From Flavobacteriales bacterium (lineage in GTDB: Bacteria; Bacteroidota; Bacteroidia; Flavobacteriales_F; PHOS-HE28), in contig JAEUSW010000140.1 in the NCBI GenBank assembly GCA_016788285.1, positions 1 through 47,206 on the forward strand: a stretch of DNA of 47,206 bases. The letters run 5' to 3'. The notes below the pieces were generated by a model. It saw only the letters and a program-made list of their open reading frames with translations, had not been told where the DNA came from and ran no database searches. Shown in pieces: positions 34,210 through 42,358 of this stretch. Position 1 is the first letter of the stretch. Each line of letters opens with the position of its first letter. The position numbers and the translations under genes are program-made.

Positions 34210-34220
34210 TCCGGGAAGGC

Positions 34221-34228
34221 TATCTTTC
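34221..34228 (+). promoter_or_regulatory. -7-like element TATCTTTC
   Basis: TATCTTTC ends five bases before ATG 34234; the last base differs from TAnnTTTG. It may give the second gene of the pair its own leaderless transcript, or be chance. Confidence 0.35.
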
Positions 34229-34233
34229 CCCGC

Positions 34234-36303
34234 ATGCTGACCCACCCTCGCCACCGGCCCGTCGTGCGTACGACACTTGCCTTGGCGCTCGGTGCTCTGC
34301 TTGGCGCGGCTTCCGGCCAGGCCGTCGCCCAGGAGGTGGACAGCAGCCGGTACAGCATCCGCCCCACGTTCGGTCTTGGCGTGGGCATGTTCGCCTTCCT
34401 CGGCGACATCGGGAACGGTCACAAAGGCTACAGCCCGTTGCTGACGCGTGTGGGCTATGAGCTGAGGGCCGGCACTCCGCTCACCCCCTGGCTCGATGTG
34501 GGGCTCTACGCCCTGCACGGCCGGATGGGCGCCAACGAACGCAGCCTCATCCGCAACCTCAACTTCGAATCCCGCATCACCACGGGCGGAGTGCAATTCA
34601 CCTACAACTTCCACCAGCTGCTGAACCCCGGCCGCCGGGTGGAGCCGTACCTCTCCATCGGCATCGAGGCCGTGGAGTTCCTGAGCAAGACGGACCGCCT
34701 CGACGCGGAGGGCCGGATGTACCACTACTGGAGCGATGGCACCATCCGCGACCTCGCCGAGAACGACCCGCAGGCCGGCGATGCCGTGCAGCTGCAGCGG
34801 GACTACAGTTACGAGAGCGATATCCGCGAACTGGACCTCGATGGATTCGGGAAATACCCGGAGCTCACCTGGGCCGTCCCGGTGGGCATTGGTGCGCGCA
34901 TGCACCTGGGCGGCCGGTTCGACCTGCGCATCGGCACCAGCATGCACTTCACCTCCACCGACCTCATCGACGGTGTGACGCAGGACAGCCGCGAGGAGCG
35001 TCAGGGTGACGCCCGCATGGACCGGTTCCTGTTCAGTTCGTTCTCCCTGAACTATGGCATCGGACAGCGAAAGCCGCGCGATCGCGAAGGGCCCACGCTC
35101 TCCAACGAAGAGATGGACCTGCTGGCCCTGGCCGACGACGAGGACGGGGACGGCGTCACCGATTGGAACGACCAATGCCCCGGAACACCGGCCGGGGTGC
35201 CCGTGGATGCCACCGGTTGTCCGCTGGACGGCGATGGCGACGGCGTGCCCGACCATATGGACCTGGAGCTGACCACCTCCCCGGGTGCTCCCGTGGATGC
35301 GGACGGCGTGACCCTCACCGATGACGCGTTGCTCAAAGCGTGGTTGAACTACAAGGACTCGGCCAACGTGAACATGGTGAGCTCCCGCGTCGAGTCCTTC
35401 GGCCCGCGCGGACGGACCGCTGCGGCCGCCAAGCGACGCACCTACGTGGTGAAGGTCGGGGAGCACATGGAAGGCATCCCCGAGGACCTGATCCAGAAGA
35501 TCCTGAGCATCCCGGATGTGCGCACGTTGGAGAAAGGCGACACCACCTTCTATGTGGTGGGCAACTACGATGCGCTGCCCGAGGCGTTGCGCCGCCAGCT
35601 CGCCTTGAGCGGCAAAGGCATCGACGGCCGTGTGATGGCCGAAGAGGACGGACGGCTCATCGACATCGACGACGAGGTGCGCCAGGCCGGCGCGGGGCTT
35701 GATGGCGCCGGAGGACCGGCCTCCGCCGAGGGCGTGGTGGTGCGCGTGCAATTGGGCGCCTTCCGCAACAAGCTCGCGAAGAACATCTTCACCGGCATCC
35801 CCGACCTGGTGGTGATCGAAGGCGAGGATGGCCTCACACGATACTACACCGGCAGCTTCACCGATGTGAACCCGGCCGCCAAGCACAAGGTGGACATGCT
35901 GCTGAAAGGCTTCAAGGGCGCCTTCCTGGTGGCCTTCAAGAACGGAAAGCGTGTGAGCCTCAAGGAGGCTGGAGCACGCCTCACCGGGCCCGAGGACCTG
36001 CGCAACACCCCGGTGGGCGGCATCGACAAGGACCGGATCCGCTACCGCGTGCAGGTGGGCACTTTCGCCGGCAACGTGCCGATGGACATCATGGACAAGT
36101 ACATCGAGATCGGCAACGTGGCACCGGTGCCCAGCGTGGATGCCGTGCGCTACTACCACGGCGATTTCCGCACCCGCGCCGAGGCCGAGGCCGCCAAGGA
36201 ACAACTGAAGGCGAAAGGCCTCACCGATGCCTTCACCGTGGGCGCCATGGGCGACCGCATCATCACCGCCGACGAGGCCGACCGGCTGATGGCGGAGCCC
36301 TGA
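34234..36303 (+). CDS. outer-membrane beta-barrel protein with thrombospondin-3-like loop and SPOR-like repeats
   Basis: A 689-residue exported protein. A long signal peptide ends near AVAQE (residue ~31). Residues ~35-280 look like an outer-membrane beta-barrel (alternating strands, TFGLGVGMFAFLGDIG, VGYELRAGTPL). Residues ~302-345 contain Asp-rich calcium-loop repeats of the thrombospondin type 3 kind (DEDGDGVTDWNDQCPGTP), as often follow barrels in OmpA-like proteins. The usual OmpA peptidoglycan domain is absent. Instead there is a degenerate module at ~402-480 (YVVKVGEHMEGIPEDL) and SPOR-like modules at ~501-590 (VRVQLGAFRNKL) and ~601-680 (YRVQVGTFAGNV). It probably ties the outer membrane to peptidoglycan. 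It follows the related envelope gene by 24 bases. Confidence 0.8.
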   Translation: MLTHPRHRPVVRTTLALALGALLGAASGQAVAQEVDSSRYSIRPTFGLGVGMFAFLGDIGNGHKGYSPLLTRVGYELRAGTPLTPWLDVGLYALHGRMGANERSLIRNLNFESRITTGGVQFTYNFHQLLNPGRRVEPYLSIGIEAVEFLSKTDRLDAEGRMYHYWSDGTIRDLAENDPQAGDAVQLQRDYSYESDIRELDLDGFGKYPELTWAVPVGIGARMHLGGRFDLRIGTSMHFTSTDLIDGVTQDSREERQGDARMDRFLFSSFSLNYGIGQRKPRDREGPTLSNEEMDLLALADDEDGDGVTDWNDQCPGTPAGVPVDATGCPLDGDGDGVPDHMDLELTTSPGAPVDADGVTLTDDALLKAWLNYKDSANVNMVSSRVESFGPRGRTAAAAKRRTYVVKVGEHMEGIPEDLIQKILSIPDVRTLEKGDTTFYVVGNYDALPEALRRQLALSGKGIDGRVMAEEDGRLIDIDDEVRQAGAGLDGAGGPASAEGVVVRVQLGAFRNKLAKNIFTGIPDLVVIEGEDGLTRYYTGSFTDVNPAAKHKVDMLLKGFKGAFLVAFKNGKRVSLKEAGARLTGPEDLRNTPVGGIDKDRIRYRVQVGTFAGNVPMDIMDKYIEIGNVAPVPSVDAVRYYHGDFRTRAEAEAAKEQLKAKGLTDAFTVGAMGDRIITADEADRLMAEP

Positions 36304-36326
36304 TCCCGGCAATTCCACAGAGCTTC

Positions 36327-36357
36327 TTGTCGTTGAGGCGATGGCGGCTACCTTTTG
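36327..36357 (+). promoter_or_regulatory. promoter of the macroglobulin gene (TTG-N19-TACCTTTTG)
   Basis: TTG (36327-36329) and TACCTTTTG (36349-36357) are separated by 19 bases. The -7 part has one extra T. It lies 17 bases before ATG 36375 and downstream of the alternative start at 36327, which it rules out. Confidence 0.6.
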
Positions 36358-36374
36358 CCGCACATCCCTGCACC

Positions 36375-39300
36375 ATGCTCCGTTCCCGGTCCTGGCCTGC
36401 GGCCCTTACCGTGGCCCTGCTCCTCGCCGCCTGCAGCCGCCCTCCGCTCCCCCGCCCCGACCCGGCCTTCGCCCCGTACATCACGGCCTTCACCGCCGGG
36501 GCAGTGTCGGCCTCCTCCCCGGTGCTCGTGCGGCTGGCGGAGGGCCTCACGCTCACCGACACCAGCGCCGGCAAGCTCGCCACCCTCTTCGAGCTCGAGC
36601 CCGCCGTGGAAGGCACCGTGCGCTGGCAGGATGTCCGCACGATCGCGTTCGTGCCCAACGAGGCGCTCCGGCCGGGTACGGACCATACGGTCACCTTTCA
36701 GCTCGGCGGCATCGTGCAGGTGCCCGGTCAGTTGTCCACCTTCCGCTTCGGGTTCCGGACCCTCGACCAGCACCTTGCCGTGGACCTGGCCGACGTGGCC
36801 CCGCTGGACGGCGAAGGCGGCGATCTGCACAGCATGACCTGGCAGGTGACCACAGCGGATCAGGCGCGGGCGGACCAGCTGGTGGCCTGCTTCAGCGCAC
36901 GGCAGGACGGCCGCGACGTGCCCTTGCGCATCACCAGCTCGCCGGACCGGGTGCGGCATGAGCTCGTGGCCGATAGCGTCCGAAGAGGCCCCGCCGCCAC
37001 GGTGGTGGACCTCATTTGGGACGGGAGCGCGATCGGCAGCGCGGACGAGGGCCGCACCAGCCTGGACCTGCCGGAGACGGGACGCTTCGCGCTGCTCACT
37101 GCCCGGGCCCTGCTCGATGGGGAACAACAGGTGCGCCTGCTCTTTTCCGAGCCGCCGGACCCCGCCCAGGACCTGACCGGCCTGGCCGGCATCTCCGGCG
37201 AACCACCGATGCGCATCGCCGCGGAGGGCAACACGCTGGTCCTTCATCCCGCCGAGCCGCAGCATGGCGAGCAGACCGTGTTCGTGGCCGCGGGCCTCCG
37301 GACAGCGACCGGCACCACCCTCGACCTGGACGTGACCACCCGGGTCCGCTTCCCCGAGCCGGGTCCGGCCGTCCGTTTCGTCGGCGATGGCGTTGTGCTA
37401 CCCACCTCCGGCGGCCGCAAGCTCCCCTTCGAGGCCGTCAACCTCCGCGCCGTGACCGTGCGGATCATCCGGGTGCATGCGGACAACATCCCGCAGTTCC
37501 TGCAGGTGAACGACCTGGCCGGTGGCGAGGAGCTGGCCCGCGTGGGGCGCCTGGTGGCCGAACAGGATGTGCCCCTCATCAGTACGGATGCCCCGGATCC
37601 CGGACGATGGAACCGGTATTTCCTCGACCTCGACAAGCTGATCTCCGCGGAACCCGGTGCCATCCACCGGGTGGAGCTCGGCTTCCGCCAGGACCAATCC
37701 GCATTCCCCTGCGGCGACGGCACCCCGCCCTCCCCCGAAGCGGGGCTGACCGGTCGCACCGAAGCGCCGACGCTGGACGACAGCGCCTTCGACCGTGCGG
37801 GCTACTACTACTACTATGATGAGTCCTGGTATCCGGATGACTATGACCATCGGGAACGGGACAACCCCTGCTCATCCAGCTACTACGGCAGCCGTCGCAA
37901 GACCAGCCGCAACGTGCTCTCCAGCGACCTCGGTCTGCTGGCCAAACGCGACGCGAACGGTGCGCTCCGGGTGGCGGTGAGCGACCTGCGGAGCGGCGCG
38001 GCCATCCCCGGAGCGGAGGTGGATGTGCTCGATCTGCAACTGCGCACCCTGGGCCACCTGACCACCGATGGTCAGGGCTTCGCCGCCTTGCCGGCCCCGG
38101 CGCACACCCCCTTCCTGGTGGTGGCCCGGTCCAAGGAGCAGCGCGGCTACCTGCGCGTGGATGACGGTTCGGCGCTCGACCTCAGCGCGTTCGATGTGGG
38201 CGGTGAGGCCCTTCCGCAGGGCCTGAAGGGCTTCCTCTATGGCGAGCGCGGCGTGTGGCGACCGGGCGACTCCCTTCACCTGGCCTTCATCCTGCACGAC
38301 CGGGACAAGGCCCTGCCCAAGGACCATCCGGTGGTGTTCGAGCTGATGGACCCGAACGGCCGGCTCGTGCACCGCGCCGTGCGCCGACAGGCGGTGGGTG
38401 ACCAGTACGGATTCCCGTGCGCCACCTCACCGGATGCGCCCACCGGCCTCTGGCTGGGGCGGGTGACCGTGGGTGATGCCACCTTCCATCGCTCGCTCCG
38501 CATCGAGACGGTGAAACCCAACCGGATGCGGATCGCGCTCGACCTGGGCTCCGGTCCGCTGCTGGCGGATCAACTTCCGCGGGCCACCCGGCTCGAGGCG
38601 GTCTGGTTGCACGGCGCTCCCGCCGTTCAGGCGCCGGTCGTGATCTCCGTGGGGCTCGCCCGGGCCGAGTTCAAGCCGAAAGGCCACGATGATCTCGTGT
38701 TCGACGACGTCGGCCATCAGCTCAGCGAGGGAGAGACCGTCGTGTTCGAGGGCCGCACCGACGCCCAGGGGCGCGCGCTCTTCCCCTTCGACCTGAAGCC
38801 ATCGGCAGGCGCACCCTCGGCACTGCGGCTCACGGTCGTCAGCCGCGTGAGCGATCCCGGCGGGGATGCCAGCACGGACCAGCAGGAGGTGGTGCTCCAC
38901 CCCTATCGCACCTACGTGGGTCTGCGGGCTCCCTCACCGGACGGGGCTTGGGACACCTACCTGGCCGGACGGCCGCACCGCTTCGAGCTGGTCAGCCTGG
39001 ACGGCGCGGGCAAGCCCGTGCCCGGTCACCCGCTGAAGGTGCAGGTGATGAAGGTGGACGAGGAGCGCTGGTGGCATGGCGCGATGGACGGCCCCACGAG
39101 CGGCCGCACCGGAGAAGGCCTGCGCGTGGTCTCCGCGCATGACGTGGTCACCGACGCCCGGGGCCGCGGTTCCCTGGATGTGCGTGTGGAAGCCGCAGCC
39201 ACTGGACGGTACCTGGTGCGTGCAGAGGATCCCTCCAGCGGCCATGTGGCCGTCGTCACCCTCCACTTCGGAGCGGACGGCGCGGCCGATGCGGCGGGCC

Positions 39301-41948
39301 GAGGCAAGGACCCGGCGGCCACCCGGCTGGCCATCGGCACGGCCAGGGAGCGGTATGCCCCTGGTGACGAGGTGGAGCTGACCATACCGTCCGCGCACAA
39401 GGGCACCGCGATCGTGAGCCTGGAGAACGGCCATCGCGTGTTGGAGATCACGCGCATCGCGCTGAACGAGGGCGGCACCACCCATCGCTTCAAGGCCACT
39501 GCCGCCATGATGCCCAACATCCACGCGCATGTCACCCTGCTGCAACCGCACGGTGAGGTCGCCAACGACCTGCCCATCCGCCTCTACGGCGTGGTCCCCA
39601 TCCTGGTGGAGGACCCGACCACCCGCTTGGAGCCGGTGATCCAAGCGCCGGCCGAGATCAAGCCCGGGCGCGAGTTCACCCTCACGGTGGCGGAGAAGAG
39701 CGGGCGCGCCATGCACTACATGCTCTATGCGGTGGACGAGGGGCTCCTCGACCTGACCCGATACCGGACACCCGACCCGTGGGCTCAGCTCTACGCGCGT
39801 GAAGCGCTCGGCGTGCACAGCTTCGACCTGTACGACCAGGTGATCGGCGCCTTCGGAGTGGAGGCCGGCCGCGTGCTGGCCGTCGGTGGCAGCGATGGTG
39901 GCGGGCCGGTCGATCCCTCCCGCATCGGGCGCTTCAAGCCCGTGGTGCTGCATGCCGGTCCGCTCTCCCTGGCGCCGGGCCAGCGAGGCACCCATCGGTT
40001 CACCATCGACAACTACGTGGGCCGTGTGCGGGTGATGGTGGTGGCCAGCCACCCCGACGGGGCCTATGGCCATGCCGAAAAAGCCGTGCCCGTCCGCCAG
40101 CCGCTCATGGTCCTGGCCACCCTGCCCCGTGTGCTCGGGCCTGACGAGACGGTCGAACTTCCCGTCACCGTGTTCGCCATGGACAAGGCGCCGGGCGAGG
40201 TCACCATCAAGGTCGACCTGTCCGGCGCGGTGATCGGCGAAGGCCCGCTCGAGCACGTGGTCCGCTTCGACCGGACCGGCGAGCACGTGATCCGGTTCCA
40301 GTTGCGCGCCCGGGACCGCACCGGTGCGGCGCAGGTGAACGTGACCGCCCAGGCGGGCACGGAGCGCGCCACCACGCGGATCGACATCGGCGTGCGCTCA
40401 CCCATGCTACCGATCACCCGATCGGAGGATGGGGTGGTGCGCGGGGGCGAACAGGTGGACCTCCCCGTGGCCCCCATCGGCGTCGGTGGCACCAATTCGG
40501 CCGTCATCGAGGTCACCAGCCTGCCTCCTCTGGGCCTTGAGCGACGCCTACAGGAACTGCTGGGCTATCCCCATGGATGCCTCGAACAGACCGTGTCCAA
40601 GGCCTTCCCGCAGCTCTACCTGGACGGCCTGGTGGACCTTTCGCCCTCCCTGAAGGACCAGGTGAACGCCGATGTGGGGGCCGCCATCCGCAAGCTGGCG
40701 TCGTTCCAGCGCGGCGATGGTCGCTTCAGCTACTGGCCGGGCGGGACGCATACGGATGACTGGAGCAGCATCTACGCCGGTCACTTCCTGCTGGAGGCCG
40801 CCCGACTGGGTCATGCCGTGCCCGGGTCCATGCGCACCGGATGGATCGCTTCGCAGCGCAACGCGGCCCGGGCGTGGTCACCGGCCACCGAAGGCCGTTC
40901 GGCGTTCGTGCAGGCCTACCGCCTGTTCGCCCTGGCGCTGGCCGGTGCCGCGGAACCCGCCGCCATGAACCGCCTCCGGTCGCTGCCCGCCCTCGAGCCC
41001 ATGGCCCGGTGGACCCTGGCCGCCGCCTACGCCGAGCTCGGCCGAACGGATGCGGCGAACGCCTTGACCACGGGCATCTCCGCCGGGATCACGGACTACG
41101 CCGAACTGAGCGGCACCTACGGGAGCGCGGTCCGCGATGAGGCCCTCATCGCCCTGACCCTTCTGCGCAGCGGACGCCTTTCCGAGGCCGGTCCCGTGGT
41201 CCTGCGCATCGCGGAGCGCCTCGGCAGCGACCAATGGCTCAGCACACAGAGCACGGCCTTCGCCCTGATGGCCGTGTCCCGCCACACCGCTGCGAACGGG
41301 CAGGGCCAGGGTCTCGACCTGACGGTCGCCATCGACGGCAAGCCCACCACCGTGCGGAGCGCCCGTTCTGCCTGGCGCATGTCCATGGAAGCGCCGGACC
41401 GCCCGCACACCGTGCAGGTGGTCAACAAAGGCACGGGCATGGTCTTCACCCGGATCACACGGCACGGCACGCCCGCCCAAGGGGTGGAGAACGCATCCTC
41501 CAACGGGCTCGCCATCCGGACCAGCTTCACCGGCACCAATGGAAGCACGCTGGACCCCGCGCTGCTCACGCAAGGCACCGATGTGCTCATGAAGGTGGAG
41601 GTGACCCACATGGGCACCGAGCCCCTCTACAGCAACCTGGCGCTCACCCAGGTCCTCCCGTCCGGCTGGGAGGTCCGGAACGCGCGCATGGAGGGTTTGG
41701 AGCATATCCACACGGACAGCCCGTACACATACCAGGATGTGCGCGACGACCGGGTGATGACCTACTTCGACCTGGCGCGCGGTCAGGTGGCCGTGTTCCA
41801 CCTGCGGGTGACCGCGGCGTACACCGGCCGGTACCACTTCCCCGGCGCCCATGTGGAGGCGATGTACGATGCGCGCATCCACGCCCGGACGAAGGGGGGG
41901 CCGGTGCAGGTGATCGCCCCGGGCGCGGAGCCACGGGCAGCCCGGTGA
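36375..41948 (+). CDS. bacterial alpha-2-macroglobulin lipoprotein
   Basis: A 1857-residue protein of the bacterial alpha-2-macroglobulin family (YfhM/ECAM-like). These are periplasmic lipoproteins thought to trap invading proteases through a reactive thioester. The signal peptide ends in lipobox LLAAC (Cys ~20). Many MG-type beta domains fill ~30-1280. A Tyr-rich loop (GYYYYYDESWYPDDYD) is near residue 475. The thioester motif C1402-LEQ in YPHGCLEQTVSKAFPQLYL matches the CLEQ of E. coli ECAM, so the reactive site is intact. An alpha-alpha toroid (~1400-1680) and a C-terminal receptor-like domain follow. The partner pbpC often found beside this gene is not seen. Length is near the upper end for the family. 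Confidence 0.93.
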   Translation: MLRSRSWPAALTVALLLAACSRPPLPRPDPAFAPYITAFTAGAVSASSPVLVRLAEGLTLTDTSAGKLATLFELEPAVEGTVRWQDVRTIAFVPNEALRPGTDHTVTFQLGGIVQVPGQLSTFRFGFRTLDQHLAVDLADVAPLDGEGGDLHSMTWQVTTADQARADQLVACFSARQDGRDVPLRITSSPDRVRHELVADSVRRGPAATVVDLIWDGSAIGSADEGRTSLDLPETGRFALLTARALLDGEQQVRLLFSEPPDPAQDLTGLAGISGEPPMRIAAEGNTLVLHPAEPQHGEQTVFVAAGLRTATGTTLDLDVTTRVRFPEPGPAVRFVGDGVVLPTSGGRKLPFEAVNLRAVTVRIIRVHADNIPQFLQVNDLAGGEELARVGRLVAEQDVPLISTDAPDPGRWNRYFLDLDKLISAEPGAIHRVELGFRQDQSAFPCGDGTPPSPEAGLTGRTEAPTLDDSAFDRAGYYYYYDESWYPDDYDHRERDNPCSSSYYGSRRKTSRNVLSSDLGLLAKRDANGALRVAVSDLRSGAAIPGAEVDVLDLQLRTLGHLTTDGQGFAALPAPAHTPFLVVARSKEQRGYLRVDDGSALDLSAFDVGGEALPQGLKGFLYGERGVWRPGDSLHLAFILHDRDKALPKDHPVVFELMDPNGRLVHRAVRRQAVGDQYGFPCATSPDAPTGLWLGRVTVGDATFHRSLRIETVKPNRMRIALDLGSGPLLADQLPRATRLEAVWLHGAPAVQAPVVISVGLARAEFKPKGHDDLVFDDVGHQLSEGETVVFEGRTDAQGRALFPFDLKPSAGAPSALRLTVVSRVSDPGGDASTDQQEVVLHPYRTYVGLRAPSPDGAWDTYLAGRPHRFELVSLDGAGKPVPGHPLKVQVMKVDEERWWHGAMDGPTSGRTGEGLRVVSAHDVVTDARGRGSLDVRVEAAATGRYLVRAEDPSSGHVAVVTLHFGADGAADAAGRGKDPAATRLAIGTARERYAPGDEVELTIPSAHKGTAIVSLENGHRVLEITRIALNEGGTTHRFKATAAMMPNIHAHVTLLQPHGEVANDLPIRLYGVVPILVEDPTTRLEPVIQAPAEIKPGREFTLTVAEKSGRAMHYMLYAVDEGLLDLTRYRTPDPWAQLYAREALGVHSFDLYDQVIGAFGVEAGRVLAVGGSDGGGPVDPSRIGRFKPVVLHAGPLSLAPGQRGTHRFTIDNYVGRVRVMVVASHPDGAYGHAEKAVPVRQPLMVLATLPRVLGPDETVELPVTVFAMDKAPGEVTIKVDLSGAVIGEGPLEHVVRFDRTGEHVIRFQLRARDRTGAAQVNVTAQAGTERATTRIDIGVRSPMLPITRSEDGVVRGGEQVDLPVAPIGVGGTNSAVIEVTSLPPLGLERRLQELLGYPHGCLEQTVSKAFPQLYLDGLVDLSPSLKDQVNADVGAAIRKLASFQRGDGRFSYWPGGTHTDDWSSIYAGHFLLEAARLGHAVPGSMRTGWIASQRNAARAWSPATEGRSAFVQAYRLFALALAGAAEPAAMNRLRSLPALEPMARWTLAAAYAELGRTDAANALTTGISAGITDYAELSGTYGSAVRDEALIALTLLRSGRLSEAGPVVLRIAERLGSDQWLSTQSTAFALMAVSRHTAANGQGQGLDLTVAIDGKPTTVRSARSAWRMSMEAPDRPHTVQVVNKGTGMVFTRITRHGTPAQGVENASSNGLAIRTSFTGTNGSTLDPALLTQGTDVLMKVEVTHMGTEPLYSNLALTQVLPSGWEVRNARMEGLEHIHTDSPYTYQDVRDDRVMTYFDLARGQVAVFHLRVTAAYTGRYHFPGAHVEAMYDARIHARTKGGPVQVIAPGAEPRAAR

Positions 41949-41964
41949 CGTTGCCGCCGTTGCG

Positions 41965-41972
41965 TATCATTG
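41965..41972 (+). promoter_or_regulatory. weak -7-like element TATCATTG
   Basis: TATCATTG differs from TAnnTTTG at one base and ends 19 bases before ATG 41992. No -33 TTG is at a suitable distance. Confidence 0.3.
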
Positions 41973-41991
41973 CACAAACGATCCCTGGCCC

Positions 41992-42309
41992 ATGATCCTC
42001 CGACGCCTTGCCCTTGCCGCCACCTGCGCCATCGTTGCCGTGGCCGCCCAGGCCCAGCAACCCGCCACAGCCGCCTTCCTCGTGGGTGAGGAGAAGGGCG
42101 GACGCGTGATCCTCTCGGAGGTGATCGCCGTGGACGCCGAGCTCTCGAACGATGCGGTGAAAGCGCGCTTCGGCAAGCTGCCCGCCACGGTGCCGGCCCA
42201 GCGCTGGCAGGTGGTGCGACACACCTCGGAAGCCGATGCCCGCAAGGCCCGCACCGAGATGGATGCCAAGTACCGCGCCAGCGGCCGCACCGTGAAGGAG
42301 CTCAAGTAG
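41992..42309 (+). CDS. small exported protein of unknown function (105 aa)
   Basis: A signal peptide covers residues 1-22 (LALAATCAIVAVAAQAQ), leaving a mature protein of ~83 residues. The mature part is Ala, Lys and Arg rich, with a central strand RWQVVRHTSEADARKARTEMDAKY that suggests a small alpha/beta fold. No family is recognised. It lies 43 bases after the macroglobulin gene and ends 25 bases before a strong terminator, so it may be the last gene of that transcription unit. Confidence 0.75.
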   Translation: MILRRLALAATCAIVAVAAQAQQPATAAFLVGEEKGGRVILSEVIAVDAELSNDAVKARFGKLPATVPAQRWQVVRHTSEADARKARTEMDAKYRASGRTVKELK

Positions 42310-42333
42310 GACCGGACGACCTCTTCCCGATCG

Positions 42334-42357
42334 AAAAGGCGCCAACAGGCGCCTTTT
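42334..42357. terminator. bidirectional rho-independent terminator
   Basis: AAAAGGCGCC-AACA-GGCGCCTTTT is a perfect 10-bp inverted repeat with a 4-base loop and T/A tracts on both sides. It sits between the convergent stops at 42309 and 42359, so it can serve both strands. It is the clearest terminator in the window. Confidence 0.92.
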
Positions 42358-42358
42358 C

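Noticed and set aside
32761-36363. 1200-codon open frame on the minus strand opposite the SPOR-like pair
   Set aside because: It is the complement of two clear plus-strand genes. GC-rich codon use leaves few TTA/CTA/TCA codons, so the antisense frame stays open. Its product is low-complexity His/Val/Gly text.
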